Assembly (NCBI RefSeq): GCF_002068095.1
Contig: NZ_LWIG01000022.1
Span: forward strand, 6,224-62,326
DNA length: 56,103 nucleotides
Direction of reading: 5' to 3'
Source: Bradyrhizobium sacchari
GTDB lineage: Bacteria > Pseudomonadota > Alphaproteobacteria > Rhizobiales > Xanthobacteraceae
Shown here: one piece after another, positions 25,357-32,906 of the stretch
How the letters are laid out: every line of letters starts with the position of its first letter
Position numbering within the stretch: position 1 is the first letter of the stretch
The notes under the pieces: generated by a model
The model's input: the letters and a program-made list of their open reading frames with translations, nothing else
Told to the model about the DNA's origin: nothing
Databases searched by the model: none
Position numbers and translations under genes: made by a program

Positions 25357-25845
25357 ATGTCCAAGCTCGTGCCCTGCATGTGGTTCAACGGCGATGCCGA
25401 GGAAGCTGCGAAGTTCTACACCTCGCTCGTGCCGAATTCCGAGATCAACCACGTTCAGCGCAATGTTTCGGACGGCCCGTCCGGCAAGACGGGCTCGGTG
25501 CTCGTCGTCGAGTTCACCGTGGCTGGGCAGCCCCTGGTCGCGCTCAATGGCGGCATGAAGATGGAGTACACCCACGCGATCTCGCTGATGATCCATTGCG
25601 ACGACCAGGCCCAGGTCGACAGCGTCTGGAGCGCGTTCCTCGCCCATGGCGGCAAGGAGGAGCAGTGCGGCTGGCTGAGGGATCGCTGGGGCGTCGCCTG
25701 GCAGGTGGTGCCGAAGGTGATGTTCGAGTTTCTCACCAGCCCCGACAAGGCCGCCGCCGCGCGTGCGATGCAGGCCATGATGAAGATGGTGAAGCCGGAT
25801 GTGGAGGTGTTGCGGCGCGCGTTCGAGGGCAAGTCGGCTGCGTGA
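25357..25845 (+). CDS. VOC-family protein, PhnB-like
   Basis: This 162-residue protein matches the PhnB / 3-demethylubiquinone-methyltransferase-like VOC branch: LVPCMWFNGDAEEAAKFYTS at the start, central EFTVAGQPLVALNGG, then CGWLRDRWGVAWQVVPK. These proteins are of uncertain biochemical role. AAGAGGAG precedes ATG 25357. It probably forms a two-gene unit with the VOC gene upstream and ends in a palindromic repeat. Confidence 0.83.
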   Translation: MSKLVPCMWFNGDAEEAAKFYTSLVPNSEINHVQRNVSDGPSGKTGSVLVVEFTVAGQPLVALNGGMKMEYTHAISLMIHCDDQAQVDSVWSAFLAHGGKEEQCGWLRDRWGVAWQVVPKVMFEFLTSPDKAAAARAMQAMMKMVKPDVEVLRRAFEGKSAA

Positions 25846-25860
25846 CATCAACGTAGATGC

Positions 25861-25952
25861 CGTAGGGTGGCAAAGGCGCAGAGCGCCGTGCCCACCATCC
25901 ATCTACGATTGCGAGAATTGGGTGGGCACGCTGTCGCTTTGCCCATCCTACG
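25861..25952. repeat. Palindromic repeat, CGTAGGGTGG family
   Basis: CGTAGGGTGGCAAAGGCG at the left is mirrored by CGCTTTGCCCATCCTACG at the right, with an inner GTGCCCACC/GGTGGGCAC pair. Relatives lie at 32323-32413 and 34249-34306. Confidence 0.8.
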
Positions 25953-25970
25953 GGATCGTGCCTAGGCGCT

Positions 25971-27083
25971 TCAGTAATTAATCCTCAGCCCCACGCCGCC
26001 GTGAATGGTGTTGCCGACCGGCTGCGGACCCAGCGTGCCGTTGGCGAAAAGGTCCACGATCCAGCCCTTCTGCACCCGGAAGCCGAGGCGGCCGCCATAT
26101 TCGAACCAGCCCTGGTTGCCCATGGTCGGCACCACCGTGCCGTTGCCGGTCACCGTGGCAACGATGCCGCTATGGCCAGCGAACGACTGCACCCAGCCGC
26201 CGTTGATGTTGGTCTCGATGTTACTGCCGAACAGATGCGTCCACTGGCCGCCGATCTTGACCAGGCTGGTGCGGTCGGTGCCGGTCGCGATGCTGGCGTC
26301 GAACGGATTGAGCGCCACCGCGCTGTCGCTATAGCCGGAGACGCGTTGCCAGAGCTGCCAGATCTCGATCGAGGCCGCGACCTCGTCGCGTGGTGACACC
26401 CGGCTCATCCAGCCGGCGCGGCCATAGACCGCGTAGTTCGACGCGTTGGTCGAGCTCGTGACGCTGACCGGGCCGAGGCTGGTGTCGTAGCTGCGGGTAT
26501 AGCGCGCCTTCTCCCACGGCGTCAGGATGGTGCCGACGTCGAAGAACGGGCGCGAGGAGCCCCAGTCGGTGAAGTCATAACGCAGCGCAAAGGCGCCGAT
26601 CGGCGCGCTGGTGATCTTGTAGCCGCCCTCATTGTATTGGGTGTAGGCGATGCCGGCGAGCAGCGACAGATTGTTGGTCAGTTCCTTGCGGCCGTGGATG
26701 CCGGCCGAGAACGAGCCGGCCGAGCCGAACGCGCTGATGCAGTCGCTGCAATTGACCTGCTCGTTGACGCCGAGCAGCACCGTGCCGAGCACCCGGTTGG
26801 TGATCATCTGGTTGAAGCGCTGACCCGCGAGACCGCCGATCGAATTGCCGCTGGAATCCGCGCCGGTCGGTGTCGGGCTCGGCGACGGATACGGGACCGG
26901 CGAGGGCGACGAGGACGGTGACGGGCTGGAGGCCGGTGTGGGCGTCGGCGAGCAATTTGTCTCGCAATTCGTCCGGATCACGGTTGCGGCAGGGGCCGGC
27001 TGCACACCCCATGTCAGCGTCACGGTGGCCATGGCCATCAGCGCGGCGGCAGCAAGCAGCTGGCGGATGCGGGGCATCACCAT
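25971..27083 (-). CDS. Outer-membrane beta-barrel protein with Pro/Ser/Thr linker
   Basis: The 370-residue protein has a signal peptide (about 1-33), a short Cys-containing stretch (TNCETNC), a low-complexity linker of Ser/Pro/Thr repeats (about 45-73), and then about 280 residues of alternating strands resembling an autotransporter-type barrel that ends in GGVGLRINY, with the aromatic C-terminus expected for barrel assembly. A CSDC pair lies before the barrel. No passenger enzyme is recognisable. It starts 3 bases after the stop of the FecR-domain gene, so the two are translationally linked. Function unknown; a surface anchor or secretion pore are possibilities. Confidence 0.75.
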   Translation of the reverse strand: MVMPRIRQLLAAAALMAMATVTLTWGVQPAPAATVIRTNCETNCSPTPTPASSPSPSSSPSPVPYPSPSPTPTGADSSGNSIGGLAGQRFNQMITNRVLGTVLLGVNEQVNCSDCISAFGSAGSFSAGIHGRKELTNNLSLLAGIAYTQYNEGGYKITSAPIGAFALRYDFTDWGSSRPFFDVGTILTPWEKARYTRSYDTSLGPVSVTSSTNASNYAVYGRAGWMSRVSPRDEVAASIEIWQLWQRVSGYSDSAVALNPFDASIATGTDRTSLVKIGGQWTHLFGSNIETNINGGWVQSFAGHSGIVATVTGNGTVVPTMGNQGWFEYGGRLGFRVQKGWIVDLFANGTLGPQPVGNTIHGGVGLRINY

Positions 27084-27086
27084 CGA

Positions 27087-27788
27087 TCAGCGCCCGCACA
27101 GCATGCCGTCGTCATGGACGGCGGGCGTGATGGTCGGCGAGGCGTCGGCATATTGGTTGACCGCGCACAGCCCGGCGCTTGCGGCGCAGTTGGCGGCGAA
27201 GGTCCAGGGCGGCGTGTTCGTCTTGCTGATGCTGATCTTGCCGCCGGTCGATGTGATGATCGCCGTCTCACCGGGCTGGGTCAGCTGCACGCATTGGAAG
27301 TTCGTCGTGCAGACACTGGCGGCGCCGTCCTGAAGCACGACGACCGAGCGGCCGCGCTGGGACAGGATGTCGAGCGTAGTGCCGCGCACGCCGATGGTCG
27401 CGAGCGGCGTCGTGATCTTGTAGGCGGTCTTCTCGGAATGTCCGGTGACGAAGCGGAACGCGCCCGTCGTCATGCGGATCGCGACGTCGCGATAGCTGTG
27501 CTCGTCGTTGAAGACGGTGCGGTCGAGCTTCAGCGTGGCGCTCGGCCCGAGCGACAGATTGGTGCTGTCGGCCATGACGAAGCGCGCCGCGCTATCGGCG
27601 CCGGTGCGCACGGTCTCGTCGCGCAGCATGCTGTCGCCCACGCTGATCGGAATCGGGGTCGCGGCCACGCGCACCACCTCGTTCTGGATCACGACGGCTT
27701 CGCCGACGCGCGTCTGCGCCTGCGCGCAAGGCGCCGCGCACAGAGCGGCCGACAGCAGTATGGGGTAAAGCCAGAAACGCAGATTCAT
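27087..27788 (-). CDS. Exported FecR-domain protein
   Basis: This 233-residue protein has a signal peptide (1-25, CAAPCAQAQ) and a FecR domain (about 35-165): GDSMLRDETVRTGADSAARF, then LGPSATLKLDRTVF and TPLATIGVRGTTLDI. Unlike true FecR it has no cytoplasmic anti-sigma part or membrane helix after the signal peptide. Two cysteine pairs lie in the C-terminal third. ATG 27786-27788 was chosen because it begins the signal peptide. It is immediately followed by the beta-barrel gene, and no sigma factor gene is nearby, so it is more likely a periplasmic partner of the barrel than an iron regulator. Confidence 0.82.
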   Translation of the reverse strand: MNLRFWLYPILLSAALCAAPCAQAQTRVGEAVVIQNEVVRVAATPIPISVGDSMLRDETVRTGADSAARFVMADSTNLSLGPSATLKLDRTVFNDEHSYRDVAIRMTTGAFRFVTGHSEKTAYKITTPLATIGVRGTTLDILSQRGRSVVVLQDGAASVCTTNFQCVQLTQPGETAIITSTGGKISISKTNTPPWTFAANCAASAGLCAVNQYADASPTITPAVHDDGMLCGR

Positions 27789-27911
27789 TTCGCAACCGAT
27801 CGATGTGTCCCTGATCGTACCGGATCGCGCACGCTTCCGATGTGGCGGAATTATCACAAGCGGCGCGGGACGTGCGCTATGCTTAGTGACAGTTGCAGCG
27901 GAATGCGTTCA

Positions 27912-29270
27912 ATGAAAAGCGTCATCCCTATTTTTCTCCGCGGTGAAGCAGATTTGCCACGCAAAACAGCCCCACAAGAGACGCTCGAATTGCCTGCGGT
28001 TCCGAAACTGTCGCGGAGCGCAGCAATTGCTGTCGCGATTTTCCTGATCGCGCATCTGGCATTGCTGATCGGACTCACGACGCCGGATAAATTCGTCTTC
28101 GACGAGGTGCATTACGTGCCGGCCGCGCGGCAGATGCTGGCACCCGTCATGTCGCAGCCGATGCTCAATCCGATGCATCCGCCGCTGGCCAAGGAGCTGA
28201 TGGCGGCGTCGATCGAGACCTTCGGCGACAACGCGTTTGCCTGGCGCTATCCCGGGACATTGTTCGGCGCACTCGCCGTCGTCGCGATCTATCTGTGCGG
28301 GCTCGCGCTGTTTGCAGCGCAGGGGCCGGCGATCGCCGCCGCGCTGATCGCGGCCCTCAACCAGATGCTCTACGTGCAGGCGCGCATCGCGATGCTCGAC
28401 ATCTTTGCGCTCGGCCTCGGCCTGCTCGCGACCGCCGCCTTCATGCATGGCTTTCGCAAAGAGCGGCCACATGCGCTGTTCGCGGTGACGGGCGCCCTGT
28501 TCGGCCTGGCGGCGGCGTGCAAATGGAGCGGCCTGTTTCCGCTCGGCGTATGCATCGTCATCGTCGCTGTGATTCGCCTGATGCAGGGCTGGCGCACGCT
28601 GTTCGCTGACGCGAAGCCGGACGATTGGTACCGACCCGGCCTCTGGCCAGGCTTGAGCGCGCTGCACGTCGCGCTCTGCTTCGCCGTGCTGCCGGCGATG
28701 ACCTATCTCGCCGCGTTCGTCCCGCTCTATGGATTGTCGCTGCCGGACCTGGTCGAGGCGCAGCGCCGGATCTTTGCCGACAACACCACCACCGCGATCG
28801 CCGGCCACACCTATATGAGCTCGTGGCCGTCCTGGCCGCTGCTCGCGCGTCCGGTGTGGTTCCTGTTCGACAAGACAGCGGAGGACAACGTCTCCGCGGT
28901 CGTCTTCCTCGGCAATCCGCTGGTGGCGTGGCCGGCGCTGGCCGCGCTCGCCATCGTGTTGCGCGATTTCGTCGTCGCTCGGCGCTGGGATGCGTTCCTG
29001 ATCGCGGCGTTCTATTTCGGCCCCTGGCTTGCCTGGGCGTTGCTGCCGCGCACGCTTGGATTCATCTACTACTACCTGCCGGCCGCGACCGCGGCTTCGC
29101 TCGCGCTGGTCTACGTCCTGCGCCGGGGCGGCATGCCGCGCTGGCTGTTATGGGCCTATGTCGGCGTCGCCGCGACCGGCTTTGCCGTCATGCTGCCGAT
29201 CTCGGCAGCCTTCATCGGCACGTCGATGCAGACCTTCAACCGCCTGATGCTGTTCCAGAGCTGGATATGA
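27912..29270 (+). CDS. PMT/ArnT-like phospholipid-carrier glycosyltransferase
   Basis: The 452-residue integral membrane enzyme has about ten helices. The catalytic acidic pair is visible in the first periplasmic loop (FVFDEVHYVPAARQML, about 60-75), followed by MHPPLAKELMA, both typical of the protein O-mannosyltransferase family, which transfers a sugar from a polyprenyl or dolichyl phosphate. Substrate can be protein Ser/Thr or lipid A. ATG 27912 has GCGGA at suitable spacing; ATG 27903 is an alternative. It is divergent from the FecR/beta-barrel pair, whose barrel has a Pro/Ser/Thr linker that would be a fitting acceptor; that link is inference. Confidence 0.85.
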   Translation: MKSVIPIFLRGEADLPRKTAPQETLELPAVPKLSRSAAIAVAIFLIAHLALLIGLTTPDKFVFDEVHYVPAARQMLAPVMSQPMLNPMHPPLAKELMAASIETFGDNAFAWRYPGTLFGALAVVAIYLCGLALFAAQGPAIAAALIAALNQMLYVQARIAMLDIFALGLGLLATAAFMHGFRKERPHALFAVTGALFGLAAACKWSGLFPLGVCIVIVAVIRLMQGWRTLFADAKPDDWYRPGLWPGLSALHVALCFAVLPAMTYLAAFVPLYGLSLPDLVEAQRRIFADNTTTAIAGHTYMSSWPSWPLLARPVWFLFDKTAEDNVSAVVFLGNPLVAWPALAALAIVLRDFVVARRWDAFLIAAFYFGPWLAWALLPRTLGFIYYYLPAATAASLALVYVLRRGGMPRWLLWAYVGVAATGFAVMLPISAAFIGTSMQTFNRLMLFQSWI

Positions 29271-29273
29271 CAT

Positions 29274-29302
29274 CGCCGCCTGCCGGGATGCGGCAGGCGG
29301 CG
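29274..29302. terminator. Convergent hairpin between PMT and OmpA-like genes
   Basis: A 10-bp perfect stem, GCCGCCTGCC (29275-29284) and GGCAGGCGGC (29292-29301), sits just after the PMT stop and before the OmpA-like stop on the other strand. It lacks a T run, so it may slow polymerase rather than terminate by itself. Confidence 0.55.
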
Positions 29303-29324
29303 TGTATCGCGCGACGGCTGGAAA

Positions 29325-29966
29325 TCATTTCGAGGCGGTCTTGGTGTCCATGTTCACGACCTGGACGCGGCGGTTGATCGGGTCGGCGCCGTTGGCGGTA
29401 TCCTTCAGCTTGGTCTTGCCGTAGCCGACGGTGACGAGATCGGTGCCGTTGAGGCCGTAGTTCTGCACCAGGTACTTCTTGATGGTGTCGGCGCGGCGTT
29501 CGGAGAGGCCCTGATTGTACTCTTCGCCGCCGATCGCGTCGGTGTGTCCGGCGACGACGAAGGTCGAGCCCTTGAGCGCCGGGTCGGACAGTGCCTTGCC
29601 GAGCGCCTGCACCGACGGCACCGAGGTCTTGGCGATGTCGGCCGAGTTGTAGTCGAACTGGATCTCCAGATCGATCTTCGGCTTGGTCGCAGCTAGCTCG
29701 GCGATCTGCTCGCGCTCGCCCGTCGAGAGCGACCGGGTCGCGCGGTTGCGCACCGTGTTCAGGAACGTCGCTTCCTTGGCTTGCGCGGTCGGATCGGCCT
29801 GCGGGCCGACGGACAGGCCCCGGGTCGCCGGCTTCGGCTTCAGCGCATCCAGGATCTTGTCGGTTGAGATGTTGTTGTCGCCGGCCAGAGCCAGGCCCGC
29901 CGTCATCGACAGCGCCGCGGAGAGTGTGATCGCCTTCAGTCCAAAAAACTTATCGAAACGGGTCAT
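29325..29966 (-). CDS. OmpA-family peptidoglycan-binding protein
   Basis: This 213-residue protein has a signal peptide (about 1-28, AGLALAGD), a short linker region and a C-terminal OmpA-like domain (about 95-210) with IQFDYNSADI, VAGHTDAIGGEEYNQGLSERRADTIKKYL and GYGKTKLKD...NRRVQVV. The Asp and Arg residues contacting diaminopimelate are in place. It probably ties the envelope to peptidoglycan from the periplasm. No N-terminal barrel or lipobox is present. GAGGA precedes ATG 29964-29966. Confidence 0.87.
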   Translation of the reverse strand: MTRFDKFFGLKAITLSAALSMTAGLALAGDNNISTDKILDALKPKPATRGLSVGPQADPTAQAKEATFLNTVRNRATRSLSTGEREQIAELAATKPKIDLEIQFDYNSADIAKTSVPSVQALGKALSDPALKGSTFVVAGHTDAIGGEEYNQGLSERRADTIKKYLVQNYGLNGTDLVTVGYGKTKLKDTANGADPINRRVQVVNMDTKTASK

Positions 29967-30300
29967 TGTCGTATCCTCGCTGTAATGCCTGATGGCGATT
30001 TGATGCTGCGAGCATAGGGCAGGTTCAAAAGGCCGAGTGTGATCTTTGTCACGGTGGAAATGGCGGTTTCCGGCGCCATCCTGGCGAGTTTTGCGGGTTT
30101 CTGCCGCATGGCGGGTTCAAGCTGCGGTTGTCCGGGCGTGACGCAAATCACCACGGATAGCCGCCGCGAACCGCAAGGCCGGTTCACGCTGCGAAACCTG
30201 TGCTCACCGATCGTCGCAAAGCTGTCGCGCGATGGCCAGTCTGCGAACAATTTTTCGGCCAGATGCATGCCTAGCACGATGCCTTGTCCGACAAGAGCGA
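29967..30300. other. Intergenic region without recognised gene
   Basis: This 334-base gap holds the leftward promoter region for the OmpA-like gene and the leader of the rightward membrane protein. I see no strong promoter, repeat or RNA element; short frames present have no coding support. Confidence 0.4.
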
Positions 30301-30651
30301 ATGAAGGGAGCCGAGTTCCGTCCAGTGCCGAGGCCAGGTGATTATCAGCGCGACTACCAGTTTTATCGCAGTGGCCCGCCGGATCGGACTGTGTCCCTGA
30401 GCTCCATGCCCATCTATATCGGCGCGGCGATGATCGCGCTGGCGATCCTGCTATCGACGCTGATCACGAGCCTCACCTCGCGCTATGTCGGCCTGGAAGC
30501 GCCGACCGACGAGAACATGTGGCTGGTCGACCGTCTCACCGGCAGCGTCTATCGCTGCCAGTCCGAAGGGCGCGGCAAGGCGTCGTGTGAGCCGGATGTC
30601 GCCACAGGCAGCCTCGGCAGCCGGTCCAAGACGCCGAAGGAAAGCCGCTGA
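30301..30651 (+). CDS. Small single-span membrane protein of unknown function (116 aa)
   Basis: The protein has a polar, Tyr/Arg-rich N-terminus (GDYQRDYQFYRSGPPDR), one clear membrane helix (about 38-60, YIGAAMIALAILLSTLITSL) and a C-terminal part containing NMWLVDRLTGSVYRCQSEGRGKASC with a possible disulfide. I do not recognise a family. Codon use fits the genome. The start ATG 30301 has only a weak ribosome site (AAGAGCGA). Confidence 0.6.
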   Translation: MKGAEFRPVPRPGDYQRDYQFYRSGPPDRTVSLSSMPIYIGAAMIALAILLSTLITSLTSRYVGLEAPTDENMWLVDRLTGSVYRCQSEGRGKASCEPDVATGSLGSRSKTPKESR

Positions 30652-30773
30652 CCGCCTTCTGCTTTTGCGCTGCAGCAAGAAAATTGTCTTCTCCGCGAAA
30701 CGTCCGCGCGAGAGAATACGTAATTGCGAAGGCCGGCATGACGCCGGTTTCGTTTTACGTAGGAGACTTTTCA

Positions 30774-31028
30774 ATGAAGATCTTGCTCACGACCGCCGCC
30801 TTTGTCGCGTTCACTCTTTCACTGTCCCCGGCATCCGCCGCCATGATGGCGTGCACCAGCGATAACATGATGAAGACCGCCGCCACGATGGGCGGCACGC
30901 CGGACACGCCGGCGAAGATGGCGGCGAACAAGGAAATGGCCATGGCCAATACGGACATGAGCAATGGCAAGATGAAGAGCGCCTGCATGCACTACATGAA
31001 GTCGCAGAAGGCGATGTCGATGAAGTAG
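30774..31028 (+). CDS. Small exported methionine-rich protein (84 aa)
   Basis: A signal peptide (1-22, SPASA-A) is followed by about 62 mature residues with some 14 methionines and two cysteines, in patterns such as NMMK, KEMAMANTDMSNGKM and CMHYM. Met-rich periplasmic proteins often bind Cu(I), but no known copper-protein family is recognised and no copper genes are adjacent. ATG 30774 follows GTAGGAG. An intrinsic terminator comes soon after the stop. Confidence 0.75.
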   Translation: MKILLTTAAFVAFTLSLSPASAAMMACTSDNMMKTAATMGGTPDTPAKMAANKEMAMANTDMSNGKMKSACMHYMKSQKAMSMK

Positions 31029-31046
31029 GACGAGCCGCGCCATCCG

Positions 31047-31080
31047 GCCGCGCTGTCAGCAGCTGGCAGCGCGGCTTTTT
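31047..31080 (+). terminator. Intrinsic terminator after the Met-rich protein gene
   Basis: GCCGCGCTG (31047-31055) pairs with CAGCGCGGC (31067-31075) and is followed directly by five T residues. Confidence 0.88.
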
Positions 31081-31143
31081 GTTGGACTGCCGCTTTGCCC
31101 CGTTCTTTCTCTTGGCGCGAATCCCGCTACATTGTGTCCTGCA

Positions 31144-32310
31144 ATGTCACGCGCGCCCAAACCTCTCCCCCTCACCACGAAACAGGCCCGGCAGATCTGG
31201 CTGCATGCCCAGCGGCTGGATGAACGCACTCCGTTCGGCGAGGGGCCGCAGGCCGTCGCGGATGCGGTCGCCCATCTCGGCTATGTGCAGATCGACACCA
31301 TCAACGTCATCGAGCGCTGCCACCACCACATCCTGTTCAGCCGCATTCCGTCCTATCGCCGCGCCGATCTGCGTCAGGCCCAGAGCGTCGACAAAAGCGT
31401 GTTCGAATACTGGACCCATGCGCTCTCTTACGTCCCGGCCAGCGACTTCCGCATCTTTCTGCCTGCGATGCGCGAGCACCGCCGCGAGGGCCACAAATGG
31501 TATGCCTCGGTCAAGCCTGCCGACACGCGCAAGGTGATGCGGCTGCTGCGCGCCGGCCCGCTGACGATCCGCGACATCGAGGACGACGTGCTCACCGAGA
31601 AGGAGCACCTCTGGCAGAGTCGAAAACCTTCGAAGCGAGCCTTGCAGCTGGCCTTCTACACCGGCATTGCGACCGTCAGCGAGCGCCAGGGCATGCTCAA
31701 GACCTATGAGCTGATGACGCGTCATTTCGGCTGGGACAAGCTGCCGAAACCGGCCTCCGCGAGGGACATCACGACCTATCTGCTCGATCGCGCGCTGCGC
31801 TCGCAGGGCGTGGTGAGCCTCGATTCGATCTGCCATCTCGACGCGCCGAGCAAGAAGACGGTCGCCCCCCTGATCGCCGCGCGCGTCCGCCGCGGCGAGC
31901 TCGTCCCCGTCGCGATCGACGGCGCCGGCAAGCAGGAGCATTGGGCCGCCCCCGCGGTGCTGGAGGCGGGCAGGGAGAGGCCGCCGCCCGATCTCGTCCA
32001 TATCCTTTCGCCGTTCGACCCGCTGATCATCCAGCGCAAGCGCACCAATCTCATCTTCGGCTACAACCATCTGTTCGAGGCCTATTTGCCGAAGGACAAG
32101 CGCAAGCTCGGCTATTTCGCGCTGCCGGTGCTGGTCGGCGACGAGATCGTCGCCGCGCTCGACCTCAAGACCGACCGCCAGGCGAAGAAGCTCCTGATGC
32201 AGAAATGGACCTGGGTCGGGCAGGGCAGGAAGACCGCGGGACGCAAGGAGCTGAAGCGCGTGATCGAGGACGAGCTCGATCGTTTCGAGCGGTTTCAGCT
32301 GGCCGACTGA
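31144..32310 (+). CDS. YcaQ/AlkX-like DNA glycosylase (winged-helix HTH_42 family)
   Basis: The 388-residue protein belongs to the AlkZ/AlkX group that unhooks DNA interstrand crosslinks and other alkyl adducts. The catalytic Q-x-D motif of the AlkX branch is visible as LGYVQIDTINV (Gln49, Asp51), followed by HHHILFSRIPSY. Three winged-helix modules characterise the fold; the C-terminal part has LSPFDPLIIQRKRTNLIFGYNH. Length fits (about 390-410). ATG 31144 was preferred over the in-frame alternative codon four residues upstream. Confidence 0.85.
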   Translation: MSRAPKPLPLTTKQARQIWLHAQRLDERTPFGEGPQAVADAVAHLGYVQIDTINVIERCHHHILFSRIPSYRRADLRQAQSVDKSVFEYWTHALSYVPASDFRIFLPAMREHRREGHKWYASVKPADTRKVMRLLRAGPLTIRDIEDDVLTEKEHLWQSRKPSKRALQLAFYTGIATVSERQGMLKTYELMTRHFGWDKLPKPASARDITTYLLDRALRSQGVVSLDSICHLDAPSKKTVAPLIAARVRRGELVPVAIDGAGKQEHWAAPAVLEAGRERPPPDLVHILSPFDPLIIQRKRTNLIFGYNHLFEAYLPKDKRKLGYFALPVLVGDEIVAALDLKTDRQAKKLLMQKWTWVGQGRKTAGRKELKRVIEDELDRFERFQLAD

Positions 32311-32322
32311 AGGATGCGCCTT

Positions 32323-32413
32323 CGTAGGGTGGGTTGGGTGAAGGCGTAACCCACCACGGTTCGGATCCTCGGAGACAGAAGAGGTGGGTTACGCTGCGCT
32401 ACCCCACCCTGCG
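32323..32413. repeat. Palindromic repeat, CGTAGGGTGG family, overlapping the DUF2809 gene end
   Basis: CGTAGGGTGGGTT with GGCGTAACCCACC at the left faces GGTGGGTTACGC and ACCCCACCCTGCG at the right. The right end supplies the last four codons and stop of the leftward DUF2809 gene. Confidence 0.78.
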
Positions 32414-32827
32414 AATTTGGCCGAGCCGATCGAGCCAAACCGCAAGCGCGATCCCCACCGCATACGCCATCAGATTCCACAGCGAGAAGATACGCCCGAG
32501 CAGCAGCGCGCCGGTGGTGGTGAGCCGGAATGCGTCGAGCCAGGGCGTGTGCACCAGCCGGGAGAATTCCACGACGACCGCAATCGCCATCGCAATGGCT
32601 GCGATCTGCATTCGCGTCAGCCGCGGCAGCAGAACCCCGACCAGCAGAAACACCATCGTCGCCCAGAGCAGCGAGCCACCGTACTTCACCACGAAGGCGG
32701 GAAGTCCGAGCGGAAAGCCGTACCAGCGCAGGGACAGCCCGCAGGCGATCACGACCGGGACGAGGGCGGCGCGGATCAGCGATGTCCGGAGCGGTGCAGT
32801 GGAGTTAACTGGTTGCGTCCCGTGCAT
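32399..32827 (-). CDS. DUF2809 membrane protein
   Basis: The 142-residue protein has four predicted membrane helices and the DUF2809 pattern (LRWYGFPLGLPAFVVKYGGSLLWATM, and AVVVEFSRLVHTPWLDAFRLT, GRIFSLWNLMAYAVG). Function is unknown. ATG 32825-32827 has GGAG at good spacing; ATG 32837-32839 is an alternative adding four residues. The C-terminal residues RRVG and the stop come from a palindromic repeat. Confidence 0.8.
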   Translation of the reverse strand: MHGTQPVNSTAPLRTSLIRAALVPVVIACGLSLRWYGFPLGLPAFVVKYGGSLLWATMVFLLVGVLLPRLTRMQIAAIAMAIAVVVEFSRLVHTPWLDAFRLTTTGALLLGRIFSLWNLMAYAVGIALAVWLDRLGQIRRVG

Positions 32828-32906
32828 TGCTCGCTCCATTGACTCTTCGCCCGCGATGCGGAAAACCGCGAGCCAGCCCATAAAAGCAACAGCCCGGGGG
32901 GAAGCC

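Noticed and set aside
27087..27788. FecR gene as part of an iron-starvation signalling set (FecIR-FecA)
   Set aside because: There is no ECF sigma factor or TonB receptor nearby, and the protein has a signal peptide instead of an anti-sigma N-terminus.
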